DNA of 7,294 bases from CAYFFV01 sp964342695 (GTDB lineage Bacteria > Acidobacteriota > Vicinamibacteria > Vicinamibacterales > UBA8438), in NCBI GenBank assembly GCA_964342695.1, contig CAYFFV010000038.1, positions 1-7,294 of the forward strand, given 5' to 3'. The position numbers and the translations under genes are program-made. The notes beneath the pieces are model-generated. The model did not search any database. It was not told the DNA's origin and worked only from the letters and a program-made list of their open reading frames with translations. Shown here piece after piece: positions 1-5,402 of the stretch. Numbering within the stretch: position 1 is the stretch's first letter; each line of letters starts with the position of its first letter.

Positions 1-209
1 GTACAAATATTGTCACCCCACTCATGCCGTACTTCCCATTGGTTGTGGCATTCTCACAGCGATGGGTGAAAAACACCGGCATTGGTACGATAACTTCGCT
101 GATGCTTCCGTACTCATTGAGTCTACTTGGCACATGGACCATCTTTCTGCTTATCTATTGGGGATTGGGCATTCCACTTGGGTTATCTGCAAGCTATACA
201 TATCCCTAA
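1..209 (+). CDS. abgT: AbgT family transporter, C-terminal fragment (cut by window edge)
   Basis: Inner-membrane transporter of the AbgT family; members are reported to import p-aminobenzoyl-glutamate or to export sulfonamide-type antimetabolites. Only the last 68 residues are visible. The frame is open from base 3 and reads TNIVTPLMPYFPLVVAF, the signature stretch of the last third of AbgT proteins, followed by a hydrophobic segment (SLMLPYSLSLLGTWTIFLLIYW) that is the final membrane helix, and a short polar tail. The methionine at 24 is internal, not a start. The stop lies 9 bp from the stop of the convergent gene P1, so there is almost no room for a terminator between them. Family assignment is from recognised motifs; substrate is not determined. 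It is the only clearly housekeeping-type gene here and probably marks the edge of the accessory region. Confidence 0.85.
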   Translation, partial: TNIVTPLMPYFPLVVAFSQRWVKNTGIGTITSLMLPYSLSLLGTWTIFLLIYWGLGIPLGLSASYTYP

Positions 210-218
210 ACGCCCAGT

Positions 219-716
219 CTAGTCCGCTGCTTTAAACGTCAGATTTTGAAGACACAAGGTTTTCAGCGGAGCCGTGCACTTCCTAAAATAGACTTGCTGG
301 CCATAAGCAGCAGCTCTTTGTGTCATTTCTCCGTAGGCAATAAGCTTTTGCTCACTAAACAAGAAATCTGGATGGGAATAACTATGGGTGGCCCCTTCAG
401 AAAACAGGTAAGCATAGCCGAGCTCACTCCCGCCACAATGAGCTTCGTCATTGAACTTTAAAAGCAAATGCCCATAGAGTCCATCCGAAGCGCCAAAACT
501 TGAACTGTACTCGACAAGCCTCGAAGAACACAGGTACGCAAAACCCGTTGAAGCCGGCAGCACATTCGCTGAATCAGCGAGTCCGAGCTCACTCACCTCT
601 TCGTTTACTTCGTGCCATTGCGCTTCCGCAATCGGGAACAGGTCTACATCTTTAGCAGCAATACTGATTAGCGCAATAGCGATGACCGTCAGAATAGTTT
701 TGGTATAGCGATCCAT
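219..716 (-). CDS. P1: exported four-cysteine family protein
   Basis: Unrecognised function; member of the paralogous family that dominates the window. The 165-residue product begins MDRYTKTILTVIAIALISIA, a basic N-terminus plus hydrophobic core (residues 7-21), then KDVDLFPIAEAQ with a likely signal peptidase cut after AEA at residue 32. The charged stretch between core and cut is long, so an uncleaved anchor is possible. The mature part has four cysteines (63, 94, 147, 155), fitting two disulfides in the periplasm or outside. Family motifs are YLCSSRL, HCGG, FSEGAT, RAAAYGQ and the C-terminal LCLQNLTFK. The start at 716 is chosen over an in-frame ATG at 830 because a GGAGGAA Shine-Dalgarno sequence sits just before it and P2 shares this leader. 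The C-terminus lacks the DAD ending of P5. Convergent with abgT. Confidence 0.85.
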   Translation of the reverse strand: MDRYTKTILTVIAIALISIAAKDVDLFPIAEAQWHEVNEEVSELGLADSANVLPASTGFAYLCSSRLVEYSSSFGASDGLYGHLLLKFNDEAHCGGSELGYAYLFSEGATHSYSHPDFLFSEQKLIAYGEMTQRAAAYGQQVYFRKCTAPLKTLCLQNLTFKAAD

Positions 717-718
717 AG

Positions 719-752
719 TTCCTCCGTTTGTAAGACGCCGGGTACTCCGGCG
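719..752 (-). promoter_or_regulatory. P1 leader: conserved ribosome binding site and small hairpin
   Basis: Read on the minus strand, the leader of P1 carries CAAACGGAGGAA right before the ATG. The same dodecamer precedes P2, so leader and start are conserved together. About 20 bases upstream of the start lies a perfect 6-bp inverted repeat, CGCCGG / CCGGCG, with a 5-base loop (736-752). There is no T-run after it, so it is not a standard terminator. It could affect translation or mRNA stability; that is inference only. P2 lacks the hairpin in the corresponding position. Confidence 0.5.
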
Positions 753-953
753 GATTTGCTTTCCGCGTAGCCACACTCTTTCGCACTCCGAAAAATGGCG
801 GTTATAAATCGTGGATGTATATATAGACATATCTCGACCCGTCGCGGTTTTCGATCTTTTTTTATCGACAGGGAAAAAATTGAGACCCGAGGTGCCTTAA
901 AGGAGGTTCCGACTGCGCTGTAGACGACAAGTAGTGTCAGGGGTCAGCTGGCT

Positions 954-1190
954 TCAAGCCGCTGGATCGTCGGCTCGCGTGATGTCCGTCACTGCACTGA
1001 GCACGAAGTGTACCCGGATCCGGTCACCGGGTTTGAGACTGCGGTCCATCGATTCGGGGCCCACGCGCGCTATCGCCACCTGCCCTTCTGGATCGTCAGC
1101 ATCGGTGTAATAGACCTCCCATGAGACCTGGCCGTGAATGCTGATCGGCTGGATCTTGCGGAGGAGGCCGTCTCGTGACCCTGTGAGCAT
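954..1190 (-). CDS. 78-residue hypothetical protein
   Basis: I do not recognise a named family. The product (78 residues, no signal peptide or membrane segment, no cysteine) is mainly alternating polar/hydrophobic, with a run GQVSWEVYYTDAD, then ARVGPES, then KPGDRIRVHFVLSAVTDI. The GD-[RQ]-[IV]-R-VHF pattern after a proline-glycine turn is what small beta-barrel (OB-like or SH3-like) proteins look like; this is a structural guess. GC-rich and balanced codon use support it being coding. The ATG at 1190 has no strong Shine-Dalgarno sequence; TATAAT lies about 10 bases upstream, so a leaderless or short-leader transcript is possible. It lies between two same-strand genes and may share a transcript with them. 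A longer frame across 1070-1426 on the same strand is out of phase and looks non-coding. Confidence 0.6.
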   Translation of the reverse strand: MLTGSRDGLLRKIQPISIHGQVSWEVYYTDADDPEGQVAIARVGPESMDRSLKPGDRIRVHFVLSAVTDITRADDPAA

Positions 1191-1293
1191 AGGCCGATTA
1201 TAGCCCCCTTAGTTGTCTCTAAAGAAAAAAGAAAAGCGCTGATGAAGGAAAAGCTCCTACGACGGGAAAGGATTTCACCCTGCGAGCTGCGAG

Positions 1294-1398
1294 TTATGAA
1301 CCATTCGCACTCTCCTGACTCAGGAAGTAAATCCATGCCGCCGTGGTGATCAGAATGGCGACAGCAATAATGAGTGCGCTCTTTATTCGTGAGTCCAT
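1294..1398 (-). CDS. Small single-pass membrane protein, 34 residues
   Basis: A short reading frame, well under the usual length cutoff, encodes 34 residues: MDSRIKSALIIAVAILITTA, then a Trp-Ile-Tyr interface (AWIYFLSQE) and a polar tail SANGS. A basic start, one hydrophobic helix of about 18 residues (8-25) and an aromatic belt are typical of small inner-membrane proteins. Short proteins beginning M-[DN]-x-R-x-KSAL and ending in WIYF are, to my memory, widespread in proteobacteria, function unknown. No convincing Shine-Dalgarno sequence precedes the ATG, which lowers confidence. Its first 16 residues resemble the start of the exported family (MD-x3-K-x8-A-x-L), perhaps only through shared membrane-segment composition. 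Confidence 0.55.
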   Translation of the reverse strand: MDSRIKSALIIAVAILITTAAWIYFLSQESANGS

Positions 1399-1432
1399 AT
1401 CGTCGATAGGCTAAGCGGGATGGCAAGAAGAT

Positions 1433-1558
1433 TCAATTAAAGATGCAGTCATCCGCAAACAACATCTGTTTACCAAGGAAGAGGGCAAAGTACCCCTGAA
1501 GTGACATGTCTTGTGGGACAAGGTAACAGACAACATCCCCTTTAGGGAATATCTGTCC
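1433..1558 (-). pseudogene. Short coding-like frame without a usable start
   Basis: On the minus strand, between the two tiny membrane genes, a frame reads GQIFPKGDVVCYLVPQD, then MSLQGYFALFLGKQMLF and ADDCIFN before a stop. The composition looks protein-like, but a TAG stop lies directly upstream and the only ATG is well inside, with no Shine-Dalgarno sequence. It may be the remnant of a longer gene or chance. I do not recognise a family. An overlapping frame on the same strand, starting at an ATG near 1567, looks less protein-like. Confidence 0.2.
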
Positions 1559-1574
1559 CTAGGTGTCATAGGTA

Positions 1575-1670
1575 TTAGTCACGAGCACTTAGGGAAAGCA
1601 GGCTAAATGTGATCCAGATTCCAACAGCTGGCAACAGGACTCCGAACCCAACTCCAATAAAGACATCCAT
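1575..1670 (-). CDS. Small single-pass membrane protein, 31 residues
   Basis: Encodes 31 residues: MDVFIGVGFGVLLPAVGIWI, then TFSLLSLSARD. It is nearly all hydrophobic, with one transmembrane helix (about residues 3-26) and a charged C-terminal end that predicts the C-terminus in the cytoplasm. The start is well supported: AAGGAG lies 8 bases before the ATG (1679-1684 on the plus strand). Gene P2 ends 50 bases upstream on the same strand, so the two could share a transcript. No family is recognised. The strong ribosome binding site makes this the best supported of the three very small membrane genes in the window. Confidence 0.65.
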   Translation of the reverse strand: MDVFIGVGFGVLLPAVGIWITFSLLSLSARD

Positions 1671-1720
1671 GATTCACTCTCCTTACTCTACTCAAAGGTA
1701 TCTTCAATTTCTCTCAAGAG

Positions 1721-2251
1721 CTAATCTGTATCTACCTCAATAACCGGAACACCTTTAAAAGAAATATATTTCAGACACAACGCTCCAGGATTTGGTACAT
1801 TATCGCATTTAAAATAATACACCTCTTGCCCTAGGGCGGCCGCATTCGAAGCAGTCTCATAAACGCTCATAATGCCCGCTTCACTGTATAGATATGTCGT
1901 GTCTAACGGCGAATTAGTGCTTCCCTCACTATAAATTGCACCCCATCCTAAATCATCGCCGCCACAATGCTTTCTTGTGTTAAACCTTAGGAGCACATGT
2001 CCATAATCACCAGTCTCGTACTCGTGCATGTAAAGCCGAGAGCTACAAATAAAACCTGGGCCTGCACTGGCCTCAAGTGCAACGCCGAACCCTTGTTGCA
2101 AAGTCAACATGTCGTGTTCACCTGCCGAAGCATTCCCCAAAGATGCTTGCCACTGTGCTTCAGCTACCTCAAAGACATTCAAATCTTTCACCGCGATGCT
2201 CGCCAGCGCAATGGCGATGACGGTAAACACTACTTTCATATATCGATCCAT
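1721..2251 (-). CDS. P2: exported four-cysteine family protein
   Basis: Second member of the paralogous family, 176 residues, function unknown. The N-terminus MDRYMKVVFTVIAIAL is identical over 16 residues to P5. The signal region ends VFEVAEAQ, with a likely cut after AEA at residue 32. Four cysteines are at 69, 96, 149 and 159; the gap between the last two (9 residues) is the longest in the family. Family motifs seen are FICSSRL, YGHVLLRF, HCGG, YSEGST, NAAALGQEVYY and the terminal CLKYISFKG. An extra stretch follows the signal peptide (residues 34-66) and the C-terminus is extended by VPVIEVDTD. The start is supported by GGAGGAA just upstream, in the same CAAACGGAGGAA leader as P1. It is probably the first gene of a minus-strand series that runs to P1. 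Confidence 0.85.
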   Translation of the reverse strand: MDRYMKVVFTVIAIALASIAVKDLNVFEVAEAQWQASLGNASAGEHDMLTLQQGFGVALEASAGPGFICSSRLYMHEYETGDYGHVLLRFNTRKHCGGDDLGWGAIYSEGSTNSPLDTTYLYSEAGIMSVYETASNAAALGQEVYYFKCDNVPNPGALCLKYISFKGVPVIEVDTD

Positions 2252-2253
2252 GA

Positions 2254-2265
2254 TTCCTCCGTTTG
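2254..2265 (-). promoter_or_regulatory. P2 ribosome binding site, shared leader
   Basis: Read on the minus strand this is CAAACGGAGGAA, ending two bases before the P2 start codon. It is identical to the leader of P1 (719-730), while the sequence further upstream differs. This supports the chosen starts of both genes. Confidence 0.7.
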
Positions 2266-2445
2266 TGTGTAGGGAGACTCTAGATCACCGACGGCAAAAA
2301 AAATAGCGCTGGTTAACGAATACCACTCACCACGGCTTCACCATAATCCTCTAGAAATCTGCCGACCAGAGGCGCAAGCTATCCGGATTGTCGAACTACA
2401 AGAAGTAGACAACGGGCATCTCTGTTAAGATGGTGGTTCAGCTAA

Positions 2446-2565
2446 ATGGATCAAATAGAGAATCAGACATCCGAGCCAAAGCATAGTGTAGTTGTGCCCG
2501 CTTGGGCGACGATACTATCGTCGCTTCTGGCAGTTTTGGTATGGGTGGTTTGGGCATTATTTTAA
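2446..2565 (+). CDS. Small single-pass membrane protein, 39 residues
   Basis: A short plus-strand frame encodes 39 residues: a polar N-terminal part (MDQIENQTSEPKHSVVV), then PAWATILSSLLAVLVWVVWA and LF at the end. The last 20 residues form one hydrophobic helix with several tryptophans, ending just before the stop, so a tail-anchored topology with the N-terminus in the cytoplasm is likely. Small proteins with this layout are common in proteobacteria and uncharacterised. The region just upstream has GGTGG but no ideal Shine-Dalgarno sequence. It is divergent from P2 and convergent with the recombinase remnant. A longer out-of-phase frame (2502-2699) overlaps it and looks spurious. Confidence 0.55.
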   Translation: MDQIENQTSEPKHSVVVPAWATILSSLLAVLVWVVWALF

Positions 2566-2592
2566 CACTCGAGCACAATGCCCATCGTTGGT

Positions 2593-2829
2593 TCATAGGC
2601 ATGACCCATCATAGGTCGGAGCCATCAACTGACACGATGACCAGTCACACCGAAGAGGGCCAACATAAAGTATGGCCCCCTTCGTCGGAAATTGTCTAAC
2701 TGTCGCTAACGCTTTATTCATCAGAGCAACAGCCTCGGCTTGCATGGTCGGTGAGACATGGCTGTAGAGATTGAGTGTGATGGTGACATTGCTATGTCCG
2801 AGCATCTCAGCAACCACCTTGGGATTCAC
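2593..2829 (-). pseudogene. Tyrosine recombinase (phage integrase family), C-terminal remnant
   Basis: The translation from 2829 reads VNPKVVAEMLGHSNVTITL, then NLYSHVSPTMQAEA. This is the catalytic C-terminus of tyrosine recombinases: LGHS with the box-II histidine (residue 12) and the nucleophilic tyrosine in LYSHV (residue 22). The codon just before adds the Gly of the family's usual A-G-V-[NH]-P-K-V-V, after which homology stops. The N-terminal core-binding domain and the first catalytic Arg and Lys are missing, so it cannot be active. The GTG at 2829 is in phase but is not a real start. The last 30 or so residues before the stop match nothing I recognise. The break coincides with the GC-rich repeat at 2831-2867, which suggests that recombination there removed the rest of the gene. 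Confidence 0.75.
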
Positions 2830-2830
2830 A

Positions 2831-2867
2831 CCCCACCCCCGCCTGCACGCCCGATCTAGTCCGCGTC
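2831..2867. repeat. GC-rich repeat, copy 1 (with 9-base insertion)
   Basis: This copy has the two halves of the 28-bp element found intact at 4685-4712 and 6779-6806. It carries CCCCACCCC, then a 9-base insertion, then GCCCGATCTAGTCCGCGTC. The second half includes the stop codon (minus strand) of a broken family gene. It sits exactly at the break of the recombinase remnant and forms the left border of the AT-rich kinase/sulfotransferase block. Confidence 0.75.
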
Positions 2868-3000
2868 TGATACGTCGTTCGGATCACCACGGAAGTCGAT
2901 GTATTTGAGGCAGGTCGTCTATGTCATCAGCACAGCGGTAATACCAGAACCGCTATCCGGTGTCCGCAGCTCGTGCTGTCGCGTCCTGATAACTAACATA
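2856..3000 (-). pseudogene. 3' remnant of an exported four-cysteine family gene
   Basis: Read on the minus strand, this stretch matches the last third of P5. It gives DATARAADTG, a TAG where the family has Gln, then RFWYYRCADDIDD, and after one extra C the frame continues as CLKYIDFRGDPNDVSDAD and stop. P5 ends CLRYIDFRGDPADVDDAD. Two defects are therefore visible, a C-to-T change making a stop (2953-2955) and a single-base insertion near 2910. The cysteine pair with a 6-residue gap is preserved. RCADD matches P4 while the ending matches P5, so the parent gene had features of both subgroups. The left boundary is the family stop codon; the right boundary, where it meets the kinase-like gene, cannot be fixed exactly and lies between about 2985 and 3000. 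Confidence 0.8.
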
Positions 3001-3555
3001 CACATCAGAATATCGCTTAATTAAGATATCTTCAATCTCATCATTCCGCCTAATAAATGCATTTAAAGATAAAAACCTTAGGCGTTGATGGCCTCGACTT
3101 TTAAGCCTTTCCTTTATCACTCCAGAACCTGGGGATTTAAGAAAAATAACATTAATATTTTTTAACTCCTCAGATATAAGGCTTAATACTTTCGGCGTTT
3201 CGGTGTTGAGAAACAAAAAAGGAAGATGCGATAAACCTTCATCAACAAGAAGAAGAGATGAGGTGTTAGATTGTTTTTTCATCAGGGTGCTAAAAATCCC
3301 AACTTTAGTCACCGCATTACGAAATATATTAAGTCGAAAAATTAGATTGGCGTCTTCTTTGAAGGACCAATACAATAGAATCACTGTTTTTGATAAACCT
3401 AGATATATAATTCCCCAAAAGAAAATTATTATCTTCTCAATTTTATAACCTAGTTTAAAAGCTTTTAATTCTATGTCATCACCATCTAAAACCTTGCGAG
3501 AAAGAAAGCTTGTTTTCCCAACACAAGATTGACCTGTTAACTCTATAAAATCCAT
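2953..3555 (-). CDS. P-loop kinase-like protein with captured C-terminus
   Basis: A P-loop NTPase of 200 residues, in the style of small nucleoside, nucleotide or sugar kinases; the substrate cannot be told. Walker A is GQSCVGKT (residues 8-15). A Walker B-like strand is LLLVDEG (101-107). A later strand NVIFLK (135-140) is followed by an arginine-rich lid-like segment, KERLKSRGHQR (148-158). No signal peptide is present; a hydrophobic stretch at 41-61 is probably buried helix. The region is clearly AT-rich compared with its surroundings. The last 10-15 residues, ending DATARAADTG, belong to the adjacent family remnant, so the native C-terminus is lost and the stop codon is one created in that remnant. 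The protein may be inactive or still folded. It is divergent from the sulfotransferase gene, with starts close together. GGAACGG about 14 bases upstream is a weak ribosome binding site. Confidence 0.65.
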   Translation of the reverse strand: MDFIELTGQSCVGKTSFLSRKVLDGDDIELKAFKLGYKIEKIIIFFWGIIYLGLSKTVILLYWSFKEDANLIFRLNIFRNAVTKVGIFSTLMKKQSNTSSLLLVDEGLSHLPFLFLNTETPKVLSLISEELKNINVIFLKSPGSGVIKERLKSRGHQRLRFLSLNAFIRRNDEIEDILIKRYSDVYVSYQDATARAADTG

Positions 3556-3684
3556 TATGAGACCGTTCCGCGTTCTTCAATAATGGGTCGTGGGCACAAC
3601 CATGAAGTTAAGCGCCTATGCAAGGAGTTTGGTTTTAGTGCTGTAATGCTGAAAGATTCATTTGCTGAAGGCATAAAAGAAGAC

Positions 3685-4626
3685 ATGAAACAAAAACTTC
3701 TCTTTCACGTTGGGCTGCACAAAACTGGAACAACAAGTTTGCAACAAGACTTTTTTATCCCAGACAATAAATTTTTACAGCATCCAAAGGGACGACTTTT
3801 CTGGTTGCCGATCTTTGTAAATAAGTTTTCAACAGAGCCGCTTAGCATTAACGATAAATCGACGGTCCAACGCTTTGCAAAATTGGCAAGCGAATCCAAT
3901 CTCATCCCAGTGGTGTCGCACGAGCGTTTATCTGGGTACCCAATCTCGGGTGGTTATGACCGACTTAGTATATACAGAAGAATTGCATCGCTTGATTTAG
4001 ATGTCAAGATACTATTTGTTATGCGTGAACAGAAAAGTTGGCTTTATTCTACTTGGAGACAAATGATAACTGATGGTGGATCAATTAGACTAAAAAAATT
4101 TCTTATTCAGAAGCCATCAGAGTCAAATGTGAGATTACCAGGCCCTCGTTATGAACACTTGAATTATTTATCCGCAATAGAAACCTTAAGCTCCATATTC
4201 GGTAGAGAAAATGTTTTAGTGTTTCCTTTTGAGCTTATTGTTTCAAAATTTTCCAGTTTTATTGAAAATCTCGGATCCTTGCTTGAAGAAGATTTGACGA
4301 AAGTTTCGGAAACGAAACCAACTCATCGTAATGCGCGAAAAACCCTTACGCAGTTTTATGTACAGTGGGCAGTAAATCGTTTCTTGGTTTCATCCACTAC
4401 CTCTCCTAAAGGCCTTATACCTAGAAGTACAAAGATTGGTAAAACTATAAGGGTTGGGTCAGCAGAATTGTCACAGTTACTTCCTGAAGTTCCTTATGCG
4501 GACGCAATTATCAAAGGACACAAACAAATCATCACTGATACGGTTGGCAGTTATTTTGCTGACAGCAATAAATCGAGCGCTGAAATGCTGGGTATCGACT
4601 TAGCCAGCCTAGGGTATGACGTGTAA
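3685..4626 (+). CDS. Sulfotransferase family protein
   Basis: Probably transfers sulfate from PAPS to a carbohydrate or other acceptor; the acceptor is unknown. The N-terminus MKQKLLFHVGLHKTGTTSLQ has the 5'-phosphosulfate-binding loop HKTGTTS directly after the first beta strand, as expected for the family. Further motifs are SHERLSG, ILFVMREQKSWLYSTWRQM (a strand plus the 3'-phosphate-binding Arg/Ser region), GRENVLVFPFELI and the late THRNARKTL. Without signal peptide the 313-residue protein should be cytoplasmic. The frame is open further upstream to an ATG at 3583, adding 34 residues, but domain homology starts at the ATG used here; the ribosome binding site is weak for either (AAAAGAAGA precedes this ATG). 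The gene is AT-rich, like the kinase-like gene, and the pair sits between two copies of the GC-rich repeat, which fits lateral acquisition. Cell-surface glycan modification is a plausible role. Confidence 0.8.
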   Translation: MKQKLLFHVGLHKTGTTSLQQDFFIPDNKFLQHPKGRLFWLPIFVNKFSTEPLSINDKSTVQRFAKLASESNLIPVVSHERLSGYPISGGYDRLSIYRRIASLDLDVKILFVMREQKSWLYSTWRQMITDGGSIRLKKFLIQKPSESNVRLPGPRYEHLNYLSAIETLSSIFGRENVLVFPFELIVSKFSSFIENLGSLLEEDLTKVSETKPTHRNARKTLTQFYVQWAVNRFLVSSTTSPKGLIPRSTKIGKTIRVGSAELSQLLPEVPYADAIIKGHKQIITDTVGSYFADSNKSSAEMLGIDLASLGYDV

Positions 4627-4684
4627 ACGTTACTACACAATGTGCAAGTGGAGATTGCGTAAATCGCGCAGTCATCGCAGACCA

Positions 4685-4712
4685 CCCCACCCCGCCCGAT
4701 CTAGTCCGCGTC
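4685..4712. repeat. GC-rich repeat, copy 2 (intact)
   Basis: The 28 bp begin CCCCACCCCGCCC and end GATCTAGTCCGCGTC, identical base for base to 6779-6806. Only the last 12 bases would correspond to the coding end and stop of a family gene; beyond the repeat the sequence is unrelated to the family, so here the element stands alone. It marks the right border of the AT-rich block, in the same orientation as copy 1. Confidence 0.85.
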
Positions 4713-4718
4713 GGCCGC

Positions 4719-4910
4719 TCAGCGTCGGTGGTACAACCGCGCTGTTGACGGCGGTCGACCGCTCACAACGGGGAGACTAGCCGCACGCCATGCCTGAAAG
4801 CCGCCGACAACGTCGGTCGCTCGGCGCTCAATAAAGGCTTGGAAATCATTCTTTAGTTTTGTGGTCTTTTCCTCACCAGAGAGCTGTTCATATCCGCCAT
4901 TCTGCAACAA
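4719..4910 (-). pseudogene. Rhodanese-like domain, C-terminal remnant
   Basis: The 313-base stretch between the sulfotransferase stop and P3 holds the GC-rich repeat and this broken frame. The minus-strand translation contains ATDVVGGFQAWRAASLPVV (4764-4820), closely matching the usual end of rhodanese (sulfurtransferase) domains, in which x-N-V-x-GG-x-x-AW-x-x-AGLPV forms the last strand and helix. The catalytic CRSG-type loop that should lie upstream is missing; the preceding residues (GYEQLSGEEKTTKLKNDF) do not look like rhodanese. The only starts are TTG codons directly after a TAA, with no ribosome binding site. It is therefore probably a leftover piece joined to unrelated DNA. Identification rests on one short motif. 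Confidence 0.4.
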
Positions 4911-4939
4911 TTAACAATAATAGAGGGCACTTTAGAGTA

Positions 4940-5359
4940 CTACTCATATTGATCTCCCCGAAAAGCAATGAATCTAATACAGAATGGCTTATCATCGTTA
5001 CAGCGAACCCAGTAGACCTTCTGTCCAGACACAGCCGCCTCAGATGCAGCATTAAAGTAAGCCTGAATACTCCTTCCAGAATACAGCCAGTTGGGATCAG
5101 ACAATGCACTTGTTGCACCGGTAGAAAAAATTGTTCCTGACTGCGCGACACCACCGCCACAGAACGGCCCACCTTCAATCCAAATCCCCACGTATCCAAA
5201 ATTTCCGCCATCAGGATTAAAACTCCTGGGCAATAATTTGGCTTCACAGATGTACCCATACCCACTTGAAGATTCCAATTGAGCTTGGACCGGTTTGACG
5301 TTACCCAAAAACACCATGGCCAGTGTCAAGCCAATTACAAGCCGTGATAGATTCGTCAT
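4940..5359 (-). CDS. P3: exported four-cysteine family protein, second subgroup
   Basis: 139 residues, function unknown. The signal peptide (MTNLSRLVIGLTLAMVFLGN, then VKPVQAQ) is classical, with cleavage expected after QA or VQA near residue 26; it is unlike the MDRY type of P1, P2 and P5. The mature protein is the shortest of the family and starts almost directly at the first motif, GYGYICEAKLLP. Cysteines are at 38, 67, 120 and 127. Shared with P4 are PFCGGG, SGRSI or DSRSI, C-[NA]-DDKP-[FY]-C and FRG/FRA near the end. Aromatic residues cluster before the third cysteine (VYWVRC). The start at 5359 is chosen over an upstream GTG at 5374 because the GGAGGAG Shine-Dalgarno sequence lies between them. 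It follows P4 by 43 bases and is probably cotranscribed with it. Confidence 0.85.
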   Translation of the reverse strand: MTNLSRLVIGLTLAMVFLGNVKPVQAQLESSSGYGYICEAKLLPRSFNPDGGNFGYVGIWIEGGPFCGGGVAQSGTIFSTGATSALSDPNWLYSGRSIQAYFNAASEAAVSGQKVYWVRCNDDKPFCIRFIAFRGDQYE

Positions 5360-5364
5360 TTGAT

Positions 5365-5371
5365 CTCCTCC
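5365..5371 (-). promoter_or_regulatory. Ribosome binding site deciding the P3 start
   Basis: GGAGGAG on the minus strand, 5 bases before the ATG at 5359. It overlaps the reading frame that begins at GTG 5374, which shows that this longer start is not used. Confidence 0.8.
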
Positions 5372-5402
5372 CACAATTTTGCATAAATTGAATTATCGAA
5401 AC

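Noticed and set aside
717..830. N-terminal extension of P1 to an ATG at 830
   Set aside because: The extension contains the ribosome binding site and the leader hairpin, and the family proteins P2 and P5 begin at the MDRY methionine.
899..907. AAGGAGGTT, matching an anti-16S tail or a ribosome binding site
   Set aside because: No start codon or open frame follows on the plus strand, and there is no other rRNA sequence nearby; treated as chance.
1070..1426. 118-residue minus-strand frame
   Set aside because: Low-complexity Ser/Arg-rich translation with no motif; it overlaps two better supported genes in other frames.
2502..2699. 65-residue plus-strand frame
   Set aside because: Overlaps the small membrane protein out of phase and the recombinase remnant on the opposite strand; composition is not protein-like.
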